Positions 9,075 through 19,029 are shown, counted from the first letter of the stretch. The stretch: 64,000 nt of DNA from Novosphingobium sp. B 225 (GCF_002198665.1 NZ_MWLM01000003.1:1-64000); one strand, 5' to 3'. The notes: generated by a model from the letters alone, not told the origin. Numbers and translations: made by a program.

Positions 9075-12000
9075 ATGGCCACCACCACCTTGCGTCGGCT
9101 CCTGTTGATCACCACCACCCTGTGCGCAGTGTCGGCAACGCCGGCCTGGGCCGGCCCGGACGGCGCGCAGATCGTGGCGGGCGGGGCAAGGGTTAGTGGC
9201 CAGGGCAGCGGCGATGTCACGGTATCGCAAAGCACTGACCGGGCGATCATCAACTGGCAGTCGTTCGATGTGGGTCAGGATGAAAGCATCCGCTTTCAGC
9301 AGCCTAGAGCGGAATCGATCACCCTCAACCGGGTTACCAACGGCGCGCCGACCCAGATTCTGGGCAGCCTGACTGCCAATGGCAACGTGTTCGTCATCAA
9401 CGGTAGCGGTGTCGTGTTCGGCAAGGATGCAAAGGTCCATGTCGGCGGGCTGGTGGTCAGCACCGCCGATACCGACAACCGCGCCTTCCTGCGCTCCACT
9501 GGCCAGTACCGCTTCGATGCGGCCGGGGCTGAAAATGCCGAGATCGTGGTACAGGGATCGATCAGTGCGCGCGATGCGGGGATTGCTGCCTTTGTCGCGC
9601 CGCACGTAGTCAACAGCGGGCTGATCCAGGCCAGGCTGGGGCGGATAGCAATAGGGGCGAGCGATCGCTTCACGCTGGATCTTGCGGGCGACGGGCTGAT
9701 CAGCTTTGCGCCGGGTGACGGCTTTGCCCGCGTCGATGGCGGCGGCGGCGTGGAATCGACCGGAGCGATCAGCGCGCAGGGCGGAACCATCCTGCTGACC
9801 GCGAACGCCGCGCGCGATGCGGTGAACGGATCGGTGCGGGTGGACGGGATGGTTTCGGCCAGCGGTGCGAGCCGCAATGCCGACGGCACCGTCAGCCTGA
9901 CCGGCACTGCCGGTCGGATCGCGATTGCCGCGACCGGCGATGTCGAACTCGGCAAAAACGCGCTGATCGACGCGTCAGGCAGCGCCGGTGGCAACGTGGC
10001 GATTGCGGGCGCGCTGCTCAGCCACGATGGCGCGATCATCGCCGATGGCGCAGGCAGTGGCGGCACCGTGCGGATCGGCACCACCGGGCTGGCCTTCCTG
10101 AACGGCGCCGTCAGTGCCGATGGCGGCACGGGCGGTGGTTCGATCGATGTTGGCGCGGCCAATATCGCCAGCACGGCCCGCCTCAGCGCCAGCAGCACGA
10201 GCGGCACCGGCGGCAAGATTGCGCTGGCGGCGGACGATCACACCATCGCCACCACATCGTCCCTGATCGACGCCAGCGGCGCGGCGGGCGGCTCGATTTC
10301 GCTGAGCGGGGGCGCAGGCCTGTTCTCGTCCAGCACGATGCTGGCGCAGGGCAGCGCACAGGGTGGCGGCTCGCTCGATCTGCACGGGCAGGCAATCACG
10401 CTGGTTGCGGCGACGGGTAACGTCGATGGCCAGAGCGGCGGCGGGGCGATCCGGATCGGCAATTCGGTGCAGGCCGATGGCAGTCTTGCCATCGATGCCG
10501 CCAGCGTCGAGCTGTCGCCCGCAACCACGCTAAGCGCATCGGCACTGGGCGGTGGCAAAGGCGGGACGATTGACGTCTGGTCCACCGACCTGACCCGCGC
10601 CTGGGGCACCACCAATGCGCGCGGCGGCGCGAGTGGGGGTGATGGCGGTGCGATCGAGCTGTCATCCAAGGGCGATGTCGTGTTCGGCGGCAGTGCCGAT
10701 GCCAGCGCGCCGCTGGGCGTGAAAGGCAGCCTGCTGCTCGACCCCCGCAACCTGACCATCGACGATGCCACCGCCCGCTTTCCGCAATATGAACTGCTCG
10801 ATCCACATCCGGCGGCGGGGAATTCGTTTGGTTTTACCACGCTGATTCTGCCAACAGGCAAGGTCGTGGTAAGTTCGGAAGGTGATGATTTTGCCGCGCT
10901 GAATGCTGGCGCGGTCTATGTTTATGACATTGTTACTGGTGCCCTGGTAAGCACTTTGACGGGGTCACGCGCGAATGATGCGCTCGGTGCACACAGCATC
11001 ACACCTTACGAAGATCGAATCTCGGTTCTGACCAATGGCAATTTCGTCATCCGCAATTCCGTCTGGGACAACGGTGCGCTGGCCAATGCCGGTGCGGTTA
11101 CCTGGGGATCGGCCAGCACAGGCATCAGCGGCGTCGTTTCCGCGAGCAACAGCCTTGTGGGCAGCAAGGCGAACGACAGTGTCGGCACGCGGGTAACAAT
11201 CCTGCCCGGCGGCAACTATCTCGTTTCCAGCCCGACCTGGGACAATGGTGCGGTTGTTGATGCGGGTGCTGTAACCTGGGCTTCGGGCACCAGCGGCATC
11301 ACCGGCACCATTTCTGCGCTCAACAGCCTGGTGGGCACGTCGGCGAATGACCGGGTCGGACTTTCTCCGATCACGGTACTCAGTAACGGCAACTATCTGG
11401 TCAGCAATACCTTCTGGCGCAACGGCGCGGCTCTCAATGCGGGTGCGGTAACCTGGGGATCGGGTCTGACTGGCGTTACGGGTGCCGTATCTTCAGCAAA
11501 CAGTCTGGTCGGAACCAAGGCGAGCGATCAGGTCGGCACCTTCGTTACCGCCCTGTCCAACGGCAATTATCTGGTTGGCAGTCCGAATTGGGACAATGGT
11601 GCGGTGGTCAATGCCGGGGCGCTGACCTGGGGATCAGGGCTGACCGGAGTTGCCGGAGCCGTGTCCTCTGCCAACAGTCTGGTCGGTTCGACCGCCAATG
11701 ATGGCGTGGCAGCCAATCAGGCCAGCATAACCGAACTGACCAACGGCAATTACGTTCTCGTCACGCCGAACTGGGATAATGGCGCAGTCGTCAATGCCGG
11801 GGCAGCAACCTGGGGTTCGGGGACTGGTGGCACGGTCGGCGCGGTCAGCGCGGCCAACAGTATCGTGGGTTCCGTGGCCAGCGATCAGGTTGGGAACAAA
11901 GGCGTTCTGGCGCTGACCAATGGCAACTATGTCGTCAGCAGTTCGCTGTGGGACAATGCCGGCGTGGTCGATGCCGGGGCGGCAACCTGGGGATCCGGGA

Positions 12001-15000
12001 CCGGCGGCACCGGTGGGGCGGTTTCAGTCAGCAACAGCCTGGTCGGCACGACAGCGGGCGATCAGGTCAGCTCGATCAGCCCGATCGCGCTTTCGAATGG
12101 CAACTATTATGTCCTGAGCACCAACTGGCACAACGGAGTAATCGCCGGGGCGGGTGCGCTGACCTGGGGCAACGGCACGGGCGGCACGGTTGGAAGCATT
12201 ACGGCCAGCAACAGCCTGGTGGGAACCGCCGTCAATGCCCGGGTCGGCAATGTTACCAGCTCTGCAGAACTGGCCAACGGCAACCTTGTTGTTGCCCAGC
12301 CCAATTGGACCGATGGCAGCGCGCTGGCAATGGGTGCGGTCACGGTGCTTGGCGGCACCGGCGGCACGGTTGGCGCAATTACTTCTGCAAACAGCCTGAT
12401 CGGATCGCAAGCCAATGACCGGATTGGCTCTGGTGAAGTGCACTATGACCCGCAGTTCAATCCTATCCCGATACCAGCCATTACAGTCTTGCCGAGCGGA
12501 AATTTTGTTGTTGTCAGCCCAACTTGGTCGAATAGCGCCGGTGCGGTCACCTGGAGCTCGGCGGCAAGCCCGACAGTCGGCGTGGTTTCGTCAGCCAACA
12601 GTCTGGTCGGATCAACCGGCCTGGCAGGCAGCAACCCGGGTGATGCTGTAGGGGCTTCCGTGACCGTTCTGACCAACGGCAACTATGTCGTTTCCAGCCC
12701 CGGCTGGAATAATACAGCAACGGGTGCTGACAATGCAGGGGCCGTAACTTTTGGATCAGGCGTCAGCGGCATTGCCGGTGTCGTGAGTGCCTCCAACAGT
12801 CTGGTCGGAACGCAGGCCGACCAATACCTCGGCGAAGCCAATGATCAATTTGTTGGCGGGACTACCGGCATTACGGCGCTGACGAACGGAAATTACGTCG
12901 TGAGCAATCCGGGCTGGAACAATGGCACAGGCGCTGTGACCTGGGCTTCGGGTATCACTGGAATATCCGGAACAATTTCCGCCGCGAACAGTCTGGTGGG
13001 TGCAAATCCGGGCGATTATTTTGGCTATTACAGCGCATTCGCGCTGTCCAACGGGAATTATGTTGCAAGAACACCTCTTTGGAAGAATGGCGGCATAGTT
13101 GCCGCTGGGTTGGCGACCTTGGGATCAGGAACGGGCGGCACAGTCGGAGCTGTTTCTGCAAGCAACAGCCTGGTTGGCACAGCAGTAGAAGATACCATCG
13201 GGGGGCTAAGTGCCGACTGGGAGGCGCCTGGCCGCTTCCTGATCGAGCTTGGTGGCGGCAACATCCTGTTGCAGAATTCCAAGTCTGCGACAAATCGCGG
13301 CATTGTGACATGGATGTCCGGAACCATCCCATCCACCGGTCCGGTCAGCTTGGAAAACAGTTTCATCAGCACCGGCTCAGCCCATCCATTGCAATATCTG
13401 GGCAGCAGCGGATCAGCTTTCCTGGTCGGCGAGACTGGTGGTTCCCCCAACCAATCGCGCATCTACGTCGGCCTCAGCGATCTCAATGCCCTCACTTATG
13501 CCCGCGCGCAGGCGCAGGACATGACGATTTCATCGGCGGCGGTGCGGCGGGTGCTGGATAGCGGGACGGCGCTGACCTTGCAGGCCAACAATGACATCAC
13601 GGTCAACTCAGCGATCACCGTCAATAATCCCACCGGCAACGGCGGGGCGCTGACTTTGGCGGCGGGGCGGTCGATTTTTGTCAATGCCGAGATCACCACC
13701 GACAACGGCAATATTGCGCTCTATGCCAACGATCTGCTGGCAAACGGCGTAGTCGATGCCCAGCGCGCGGCGGGCGATGCGGTGATTGCCTTTGGCGCGA
13801 GCGGATCGATCGATGCCGGGACCGGCAGCATTGCGATCGACCTGCGCAGCGGCGCGGGCAAGACCAACAGTGGTAGCGGAGCGATCACGCTCGGCTCGCT
13901 CAGCGGTTCGGCCATCTCGGTGCTCAACAGCGGTGCGGCGGCGAGCGGCGGGATTGCCCTGAGCAGCGGCGCCCAGCTCAGCGCCAGCGGTGCGGGCAAT
14001 GCGATCGTGCTGGCCGGGCGCAGCTTTACCAACAACAGCAGTGCAGCGGCGCTGAACCTGACCGGCGACGGGCGATTCCTGGTCTATTCGAATGACTGGG
14101 ACGCCGATCTGCGGGGCGGGATCGTGGCCTCAAACCTCTATAACCGCAGCTATTCCAGCACCCCGCCAGGATCGGTCACCCAGGCCGGATCGCGGTTTGT
14201 CTATACCCGCCAGCCGATCATCACCGTAACACCTGATGCGGTCAGCCGCGAATACGGCCTGGCCAATCCGCAATTTACCGGCTCGGTTACCGGCGGGCTG
14301 GTCAACGGCGATGCGGCATGGGAAGCCTTCACCGGCACCCCGCTGTTCACCACTTCGGCCACGCCGGGTTCGGGCGTGGGGGACTATGCGATCACGCTCG
14401 ACAGTGCCTCGCTGCTGTCAGACATCGGCTATGGGTTTGCCGTGGCACCCGGCGTGCTGACCATCACCAGAGCGCCGCTGACCATCACGGCGAACAGCTT
14501 CAGCCGGATCTACGGCCAGGCCAATCCGCTGTTCACCGGCACGTTCAGCGGCCTGCGCAACGGCGATGGCAGCGATGTGGTTTCCGGCCTGGTCTTTGGC
14601 ACCGCCGGCACCCTGGCCAGCAATGTCGGCAGTTATGCCATCACTGGATCGGGCGGCAGCGCCACAAATTACGATCTGACCTATGTCGATGGTACATTGA
14701 CCATCGATCCGGCAGCGCTGCGGCTGATCTATACCGCCAATCCCTATAGCCGGGCTTATGGCGTTGTGGATCCATTTGGCGCCTATGGAGGATCAGTTTC
14801 AGCGATCGGACTGGTCAATGGCGATACCTTGGCCGGGGTCACCAACGGTAGTCTGGCCTTCGGCACGCCGGCCTCCACCTATTCCAACGTCGGCAGCTAT
14901 GCCCTGATTGGCAATGGCCTGTCTGTCAGTAGCCCCAACTACGTGCTGAACGCGGTTGAGCAAGCGGCGGGCAATGCCACCGCATTGACGATCACCCCGC

Positions 15001-16784
15001 GCCTGCTGACGCTGATGGCGAACCCGGTTTCGCGGATCTATGGCGGCATCACGCCCGCAAGCGGCACCGCAATTGCCGCTGCGTCTGATGCAACCACGGG
15101 GCTTGTGAATGGAGACACGGTGTCAGCGGTCGATCTCGCCAGCGCAGCAACGGCACTGTCGGGCGTTGGCAGCTATGTATTGGGCAGTTCCAATGCCGTG
15201 TTCAGCAACGGGTTGTCGAGCAACTATTCGATCACCTATGCGTCCAATGCGAACGGCCTGACGATCACCCCGGCACCGCTGACCATCACCTATACCGCCA
15301 ATCTGGCCAGCCGGACTTACGGCGCAGCCGATCCAGTCTTTTCCGGAACGCAGGCGGCATCAGGTCTGGTCAATGGTGATACGTTGAGCGGGGTTACGGC
15401 GGGCAGTGCCAGCTATTCCAGCTTGGCGAACGCCACCTCTGGCGTCGGCAACTATGCGATCATTGGCAGCGGCCTGTCGGGAAGCAGCGCGAACTACATC
15501 TATTTCTTCGAGCAGGCCCCTGGCAACGCGACGGCGCTGACAATCACACCGGCCCTGCTCAACATCATCACCGCAAGCCTGACCGGTTCGGCAAGCAAGA
15601 CTTACGACGGATCGCTGCTTGCCAACCTTGTGGCCTCAAACTTCCTGCTGACCGGCTTCGTCAACGGTGATGGGGCGAGCGTCAATCAGACGGTGGGCAG
15701 CTATGCTTCGGCCAACGCCGGAACCGGGATCGTGGTGACGGCAGCACTTGCGCGGAGCAACTTCGTGGCGAATGCCGGGACCGATCTTGGCAACTACATC
15801 CTGCCCACATCGGCCTCTGGCGCAATCGGCACGATCACCAAAGCGCCGCTTACGGTTACCTACCTCGCCAACCTGCTGTCCCGGATCTATGGCAACGCCA
15901 ATCCGGCGTTCGGCGGGAGCGTGAGCGTGAGCGGACTGGTCGGCACGGATACCTCTGCTGGAACCCTCGCCGGTTCGGCGGTGTTTGCGAGCACCGCCAA
16001 TGCAGTGTCAAACGTTGGTAACTATGCCATCACCGGTTCGGGACTGTCCGGAACCAGCGGCAACTACAGCTACAGCTTTGTCCAGGCGGCGGGCAATGCC
16101 ACGGCCCTTTCGGTCACCCCGCGTTCCTTGTCGATTACCGCGAATGGCCAAAGCCGGATTTATGGCAATGCCAATCCAACCCTGACCTACACGATCGGCG
16201 GTATGGGCCTCGTGGGCGGTGACACCCTGTCCGGCGCACTGGCAACAGGAGCGACAGCGGCTTCGAATGTCGGGACCTACGCGATCACTCAGGGGACGCT
16301 GGCGGCCACGCCTAACTACGCGCTCAGCTTCACCGGTGCCAGTCTGTCGATCACACCCCGCTCGTTGACCATCACCTACACCGCCAATCCATACAGCCGA
16401 GCAACTGGCGTGGCCAACCCCGTTTTCACGGGAACGACGTCGGCCAATGGCCTGGTCAACGGCGATACGATGGCAACTACCACGACTGGTACGGCAGTCT
16501 TCACGACAACCGCGACGACAACCAGTGCTGCAGGTAGTTATCCGATCAATGGCTCGGGCCTGAGCGGCAGCAGCGGCAACTATAGCTATGCCTTTACACA
16601 AGCACCCGGGAACGCCACCGCGCTGACCATCACTGGCACGGGTACGCCGCCACCGCATGATGACGACGATGATCACGACGACGACCATTGTGACGGCGAT
16701 CATGGCGGGCACGGGCACGGGCACGGGGATCACGGCGGGCGCGGCCATGACAAACAGAAAAAACGGAATAAACGGCGACACTGA
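9075..16784 (+). CDS. TpsA exoprotein: filamentous haemagglutinin-like, with two repeat classes and a His/Asp-rich tail
   Basis: A 2,569-residue secreted beta-helix protein. ATG 9075 has GGAGG 7 nt upstream and starts a signal peptide (RRLLLITTTLCAVSATPAWA); ATG 9051 lacks a site. Residues ~25-150 are the TPS/haemagglutination domain (INWQSFDVGQDESIRF, VTNGAPTQILGSL, NGNVFVINGSGVVFG), which is recognised by TpsB. Gly/Ala-rich beta-helix follows, then about 13 repeats built around NGNYVVSSPxWDNG and NSLVG (~10.9-13.5 kb), then about nine MBG-type domains (SRIYGxANPxF) to ~16.64 kb. The end is Asp/His-rich (HDDDDDHDDDHCDGDH, GHGHGHGDHGG) and closes with KKRNKRRH. It is likely an adhesin or surface filament; the tail could bind divalent metal. 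No self-cleaving toxin domain is seen at the C-terminus. Confidence 0.9.
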   Translation: MATTTLRRLLLITTTLCAVSATPAWAGPDGAQIVAGGARVSGQGSGDVTVSQSTDRAIINWQSFDVGQDESIRFQQPRAESITLNRVTNGAPTQILGSLTANGNVFVINGSGVVFGKDAKVHVGGLVVSTADTDNRAFLRSTGQYRFDAAGAENAEIVVQGSISARDAGIAAFVAPHVVNSGLIQARLGRIAIGASDRFTLDLAGDGLISFAPGDGFARVDGGGGVESTGAISAQGGTILLTANAARDAVNGSVRVDGMVSASGASRNADGTVSLTGTAGRIAIAATGDVELGKNALIDASGSAGGNVAIAGALLSHDGAIIADGAGSGGTVRIGTTGLAFLNGAVSADGGTGGGSIDVGAANIASTARLSASSTSGTGGKIALAADDHTIATTSSLIDASGAAGGSISLSGGAGLFSSSTMLAQGSAQGGGSLDLHGQAITLVAATGNVDGQSGGGAIRIGNSVQADGSLAIDAASVELSPATTLSASALGGGKGGTIDVWSTDLTRAWGTTNARGGASGGDGGAIELSSKGDVVFGGSADASAPLGVKGSLLLDPRNLTIDDATARFPQYELLDPHPAAGNSFGFTTLILPTGKVVVSSEGDDFAALNAGAVYVYDIVTGALVSTLTGSRANDALGAHSITPYEDRISVLTNGNFVIRNSVWDNGALANAGAVTWGSASTGISGVVSASNSLVGSKANDSVGTRVTILPGGNYLVSSPTWDNGAVVDAGAVTWASGTSGITGTISALNSLVGTSANDRVGLSPITVLSNGNYLVSNTFWRNGAALNAGAVTWGSGLTGVTGAVSSANSLVGTKASDQVGTFVTALSNGNYLVGSPNWDNGAVVNAGALTWGSGLTGVAGAVSSANSLVGSTANDGVAANQASITELTNGNYVLVTPNWDNGAVVNAGAATWGSGTGGTVGAVSAANSIVGSVASDQVGNKGVLALTNGNYVVSSSLWDNAGVVDAGAATWGSGTGGTGGAVSVSNSLVGTTAGDQVSSISPIALSNGNYYVLSTNWHNGVIAGAGALTWGNGTGGTVGSITASNSLVGTAVNARVGNVTSSAELANGNLVVAQPNWTDGSALAMGAVTVLGGTGGTVGAITSANSLIGSQANDRIGSGEVHYDPQFNPIPIPAITVLPSGNFVVVSPTWSNSAGAVTWSSAASPTVGVVSSANSLVGSTGLAGSNPGDAVGASVTVLTNGNYVVSSPGWNNTATGADNAGAVTFGSGVSGIAGVVSASNSLVGTQADQYLGEANDQFVGGTTGITALTNGNYVVSNPGWNNGTGAVTWASGITGISGTISAANSLVGANPGDYFGYYSAFALSNGNYVARTPLWKNGGIVAAGLATLGSGTGGTVGAVSASNSLVGTAVEDTIGGLSADWEAPGRFLIELGGGNILLQNSKSATNRGIVTWMSGTIPSTGPVSLENSFISTGSAHPLQYLGSSGSAFLVGETGGSPNQSRIYVGLSDLNALTYARAQAQDMTISSAAVRRVLDSGTALTLQANNDITVNSAITVNNPTGNGGALTLAAGRSIFVNAEITTDNGNIALYANDLLANGVVDAQRAAGDAVIAFGASGSIDAGTGSIAIDLRSGAGKTNSGSGAITLGSLSGSAISVLNSGAAASGGIALSSGAQLSASGAGNAIVLAGRSFTNNSSAAALNLTGDGRFLVYSNDWDADLRGGIVASNLYNRSYSSTPPGSVTQAGSRFVYTRQPIITVTPDAVSREYGLANPQFTGSVTGGLVNGDAAWEAFTGTPLFTTSATPGSGVGDYAITLDSASLLSDIGYGFAVAPGVLTITRAPLTITANSFSRIYGQANPLFTGTFSGLRNGDGSDVVSGLVFGTAGTLASNVGSYAITGSGGSATNYDLTYVDGTLTIDPAALRLIYTANPYSRAYGVVDPFGAYGGSVSAIGLVNGDTLAGVTNGSLAFGTPASTYSNVGSYALIGNGLSVSSPNYVLNAVEQAAGNATALTITPRLLTLMANPVSRIYGGITPASGTAIAAASDATTGLVNGDTVSAVDLASAATALSGVGSYVLGSSNAVFSNGLSSNYSITYASNANGLTITPAPLTITYTANLASRTYGAADPVFSGTQAASGLVNGDTLSGVTAGSASYSSLANATSGVGNYAIIGSGLSGSSANYIYFFEQAPGNATALTITPALLNIITASLTGSASKTYDGSLLANLVASNFLLTGFVNGDGASVNQTVGSYASANAGTGIVVTAALARSNFVANAGTDLGNYILPTSASGAIGTITKAPLTVTYLANLLSRIYGNANPAFGGSVSVSGLVGTDTSAGTLAGSAVFASTANAVSNVGNYAITGSGLSGTSGNYSYSFVQAAGNATALSVTPRSLSITANGQSRIYGNANPTLTYTIGGMGLVGGDTLSGALATGATAASNVGTYAITQGTLAATPNYALSFTGASLSITPRSLTITYTANPYSRATGVANPVFTGTTSANGLVNGDTMATTTTGTAVFTTTATTTSAAGSYPINGSGLSGSSGNYSYAFTQAPGNATALTITGTGTPPPHDDDDDHDDDHCDGDHGGHGHGHGDHGGRGHDKQKKRNKRRH
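10890..13480 (+). repeat. Tandem protein repeats inside TpsA (NGNYVVSSP / NSLVG type)
   Basis: About 13 copies of a 58-75-residue unit are in frame. The conserved parts are NGNYVVSSPxWDNG, then NAGAVTWGSG, then a Gly-rich spacer and NSLVGSxANDxVG. Copies diverge at the edges (NSFISTG near 13,360). The nucleotide copies are only partly alike, so the array is old, not a recent slippage product. Similar units occur in other alphaproteobacterial haemagglutinin-like proteins. Confidence 0.8.
14215..16640 (+). repeat. Tandem MBG-type domains inside TpsA
   Basis: About nine units of 75-95 residues each start with a strand like LTITANxxSRIYG, followed by ANPxFTG, LVNGDTxxG, a GSYAITGSG-like turn and an LTIT strand. 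One unit (~15.56 kb) is a variant with KTYDG. These match the MBG-like beta-sandwich repeats of large bacterial surface proteins and would form a rigid stalk. Confidence 0.8.
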
Positions 16785-16833
16785 CCGCAAACCAGCGCCA
16801 CGACGATAGGAACAACTGCCTGCGATAACGCTT

Positions 16834-16851
16834 GGTTGCTGTCTAGCAACC
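16834..16851. repeat. Inverted repeat between tpsA and the two-component genes
   Basis: GGTTGCT-GTCT-AGCAACC forms a perfect 7-bp stem, and a third half-site GGTTGCT follows at 16856-16862. There is no T-run. It may be a weak terminator for tpsA or an operator upstream of the response regulator gene. The 220-nt gap around it has no gene. Confidence 0.45.
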
Positions 16852-17008
16852 TATCGGTTGCTGGCATTTCAAGACGCTGCCCGCTGCTTGTCCAGAGTCC
16901 ATGTCAACACTTCCCTGCTTGAAGATCGCAAGCGAGCGAGTTAGCGTCGCTGACTTGCAGTTGGAAGCTTTCGAAGTCCTCTTTGGACGCTAAACCTGGT
17001 GACCGGAA

Positions 17009-17659
17009 ATGACAGCGCAAGCCACGGACAAAAACTGGGGGGCGACTACCAAGGGCAACACGGTCTTCATCGTCGATGACGATGCCGAGATTAGTCAGTC
17101 GCTGGAATCGCTGCTTCGTTCGTTGGGCTATCAGGTCGAGGCGTTCACAAGTTCGCAAAGCTTCCTCGATCGTGTCGAAGAAGGCGTTTCCGGATGCGTG
17201 TTACTGGACGTTCGGATTCCTGGGATCAGTGGCTTGGAAATACAACGGCGTCTGGCCCAGGCACAACAAACCATTCCAATTGTCTTCCTTACGGGTCACG
17301 GCGATATCCAGATGGCCGTGTCCGCGATGAAGGCAGGTGCCGTCGAATTTTTGCCAAAGCCATTTCGCGAACAGCAGCTAATTGACGCGGTGTCGGAAGC
17401 CATGGAACAGTCTGTGCGCGCCGAGGAAGATGGCCGCATCCGCAGCACCTATCAAGAAAACATGACCGCCTTGTCTCCAAAGGAGCGCGAAATTCTGGAC
17501 GACCTGTCGTCCGGACTCCATATCAAGGAGGTTGCGTGCAAACGTGCCTTGAGCACATCCACCGTCCGAGTTCATCGGAGAAATATAAATTTCAAAATTA
17601 AATCGACGAGCTTGAGCAATTTATTGATTTTGCACAACAAGTATGGTCGAAATACCTGA
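17009..17659 (+). CDS. FixJ-family response regulator
   Basis: A 216-residue two-domain transcription regulator. The receiver domain has the acidic pair in IVDDDAE, the phosphoacceptor Asp in CVLLDVRIPG, Thr in FLTGHGD and Lys in LPKPFRE. The C-terminal GerE/LuxR helix-turn-helix runs from ALSPKEREILDDLSSG to STVRVHRRNINFKIK. It is probably phosphorylated by the histidine kinase encoded immediately downstream: its stop (TGA) and the kinase ATG share one base, so the two are translationally coupled. The targets are not evident; the tpsB/tpsA genes upstream are possible. Confidence 0.9.
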   Translation: MTAQATDKNWGATTKGNTVFIVDDDAEISQSLESLLRSLGYQVEAFTSSQSFLDRVEEGVSGCVLLDVRIPGISGLEIQRRLAQAQQTIPIVFLTGHGDIQMAVSAMKAGAVEFLPKPFREQQLIDAVSEAMEQSVRAEEDGRIRSTYQENMTALSPKEREILDDLSSGLHIKEVACKRALSTSTVRVHRRNINFKIKSTSLSNLLILHNKYGRNT

Positions 17660-19014
17660 TGTTTCTGGATCGATTTCTGCTCATGTCCCAACCGGAATGG
17701 GGCGAACTTTTTTCGAACCGGAAGTTTAATATTGCGGCCTATATCTGCATCTTCATTGGATTCGTACTTTGCATTATCAATGACGGTCCAGATTTAGCAA
17801 CAGGCGAACTTAGCCTAAAATCCGTCTATGCAATAATAATTCTTTCTGTCCTCACAAATTTGGCAATCGGCATATATCGCAAGAGATTTTATGCCATACC
17901 TATTGCAGTGCTTTGCTTCGACTTAGTGTTTATATTAACAATATTGTATCACACATTTATTTTAAACAAATCCATAAACGCCATTACAGTTTGTTATTCT
18001 GTGATGTATTTTATTATAAATGCAATAATTTTCAATCTTAAATCAGTACTTATACTAAATTTTGGAGTTTTTGTTGCGGTCGCATTGTGCGCCGCGCGGA
18101 CCGTCTCCGCCGAGGATGCAGCATCAAGTGCATCGCCATCGTTGATACTCAATGCGCTCATCCTGAGCGCTGCCGGCTTCCTGCTGCAGCATCTGGTCCT
18201 GTCTGTGCGGGCGATGCTCATCGAAAAGCTTGGCGCGGTCACGTTGCAGATGGCCGCCCTAAAGGCTGAAATGGAGATTGAAAAAGCCAAGAAGGAAGCG
18301 CGCGAGAAGACGATTCAGCTCAATCGCATATCAATTGTCGAAGCTCTCGGTGCTAGCATCGCCCACGAAGTCAACCAACCAATCGCAGCCGCTTTGACCT
18401 ATTGCCAAGCGGTCCGGAACTGGTCCGTTGTCGAGTACCAAAACGCGCCGGAAACGCTTTGTGCGCTCGTCGGCGTGGAAAGCAACGTCGCCCGTGCCGC
18501 ACGACTGATCGAAAACATTCGGCTCCTCACGACTCAAAAAGACCGCAAATATGCCATGGCCGACATCCGTGAGGTGGTCAGTGATCAGGTCGATCTGATT
18601 CAAAGTGAATTTGAACGTCGCCACATCAGGCTTCGGCTCCAACCATCGACGGGGGAGACCACTGCCCTGGTCTGCGCGTCAGAAATTGCACTTGCGACCA
18701 TCAACTTGCTACGCAATGCAATGGAGGCATTTGACGCATCTGTGCAGGACGCGCTCGTATCGGTGCACTGTCGCCGCTCGGGCACTGATTGGATTGAAAT
18801 CCATGTCGTCGACAATGGCCAAGGCCTCTCTCCGGAGGAGGTCCAGACCGCTTTCGGCGCGTTCCAGACCAGCAAGGAAACTGGTGTCGGGATCGGTCTT
18901 TCAATCTGCCAGGAGGTGGCCGAGCATCACTCTGGCTCGATGTCCTTAACCGCAAATTCCAACGGCGGCGTGACCGCAACGCTTAGGATAGCCATCGACC
19001 CAGCCAAAGCCTAA
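17659..19014 (+). CDS. Membrane-bound sensor histidine kinase, FixL-like
   Basis: A 451-residue kinase. About six hydrophobic helices span residues ~25-190, followed by a coiled-coil linker (MAALKAEMEIEKAKKEAREK). The H-box is ASIAHEVNQPIAAA, of the FixL/NtrB-like type, then come N-box LLRNAMEAF, G1 VVDNGQGLSP and G2 ETGVGIGLSI. The kinase should phosphorylate the adjacent FixJ-like regulator. The signal is unknown because the sensor is a bare membrane domain. Base composition is odd: ~17,570-18,080 (end of the regulator and the membrane domain) is very AT-rich, while the kinase core is GC-rich like its surroundings, which suggests a recombinant sensor part. Confidence 0.9.
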   Translation: MFLDRFLLMSQPEWGELFSNRKFNIAAYICIFIGFVLCIINDGPDLATGELSLKSVYAIIILSVLTNLAIGIYRKRFYAIPIAVLCFDLVFILTILYHTFILNKSINAITVCYSVMYFIINAIIFNLKSVLILNFGVFVAVALCAARTVSAEDAASSASPSLILNALILSAAGFLLQHLVLSVRAMLIEKLGAVTLQMAALKAEMEIEKAKKEAREKTIQLNRISIVEALGASIAHEVNQPIAAALTYCQAVRNWSVVEYQNAPETLCALVGVESNVARAARLIENIRLLTTQKDRKYAMADIREVVSDQVDLIQSEFERRHIRLRLQPSTGETTALVCASEIALATINLLRNAMEAFDASVQDALVSVHCRRSGTDWIEIHVVDNGQGLSPEEVQTAFGAFQTSKETGVGIGLSICQEVAEHHSGSMSLTANSNGGVTATLRIAIDPAKA

Positions 19015-19029
19015 GCGTTTCGTTTAGGC
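19009..19029 (+). terminator. Weak hairpin at the end of the kinase gene
   Basis: GCCTAA (19009-19014, overlapping the stop codon) pairs with TTAGGC (19024-19029), and TTAGGC occurs again at 19043-19048. No U-run follows. It may help end transcription of the two-component operon. Confidence 0.25.

Noticed and set aside
9296-10216. 306-codon minus-strand frame inside tpsA, Pro/Ala-rich
   Set aside because: A mirror of the Gly/Ala-rich beta-helix coding sequence; no ribosome-binding site or domain.
10890-13480. Regular repeats that might be taken for a CRISPR array
   Set aside because: The unit is about 180-220 nt, in frame, variable, and encodes a protein repeat; no short identical repeats with unique spacers exist here or elsewhere in the window.
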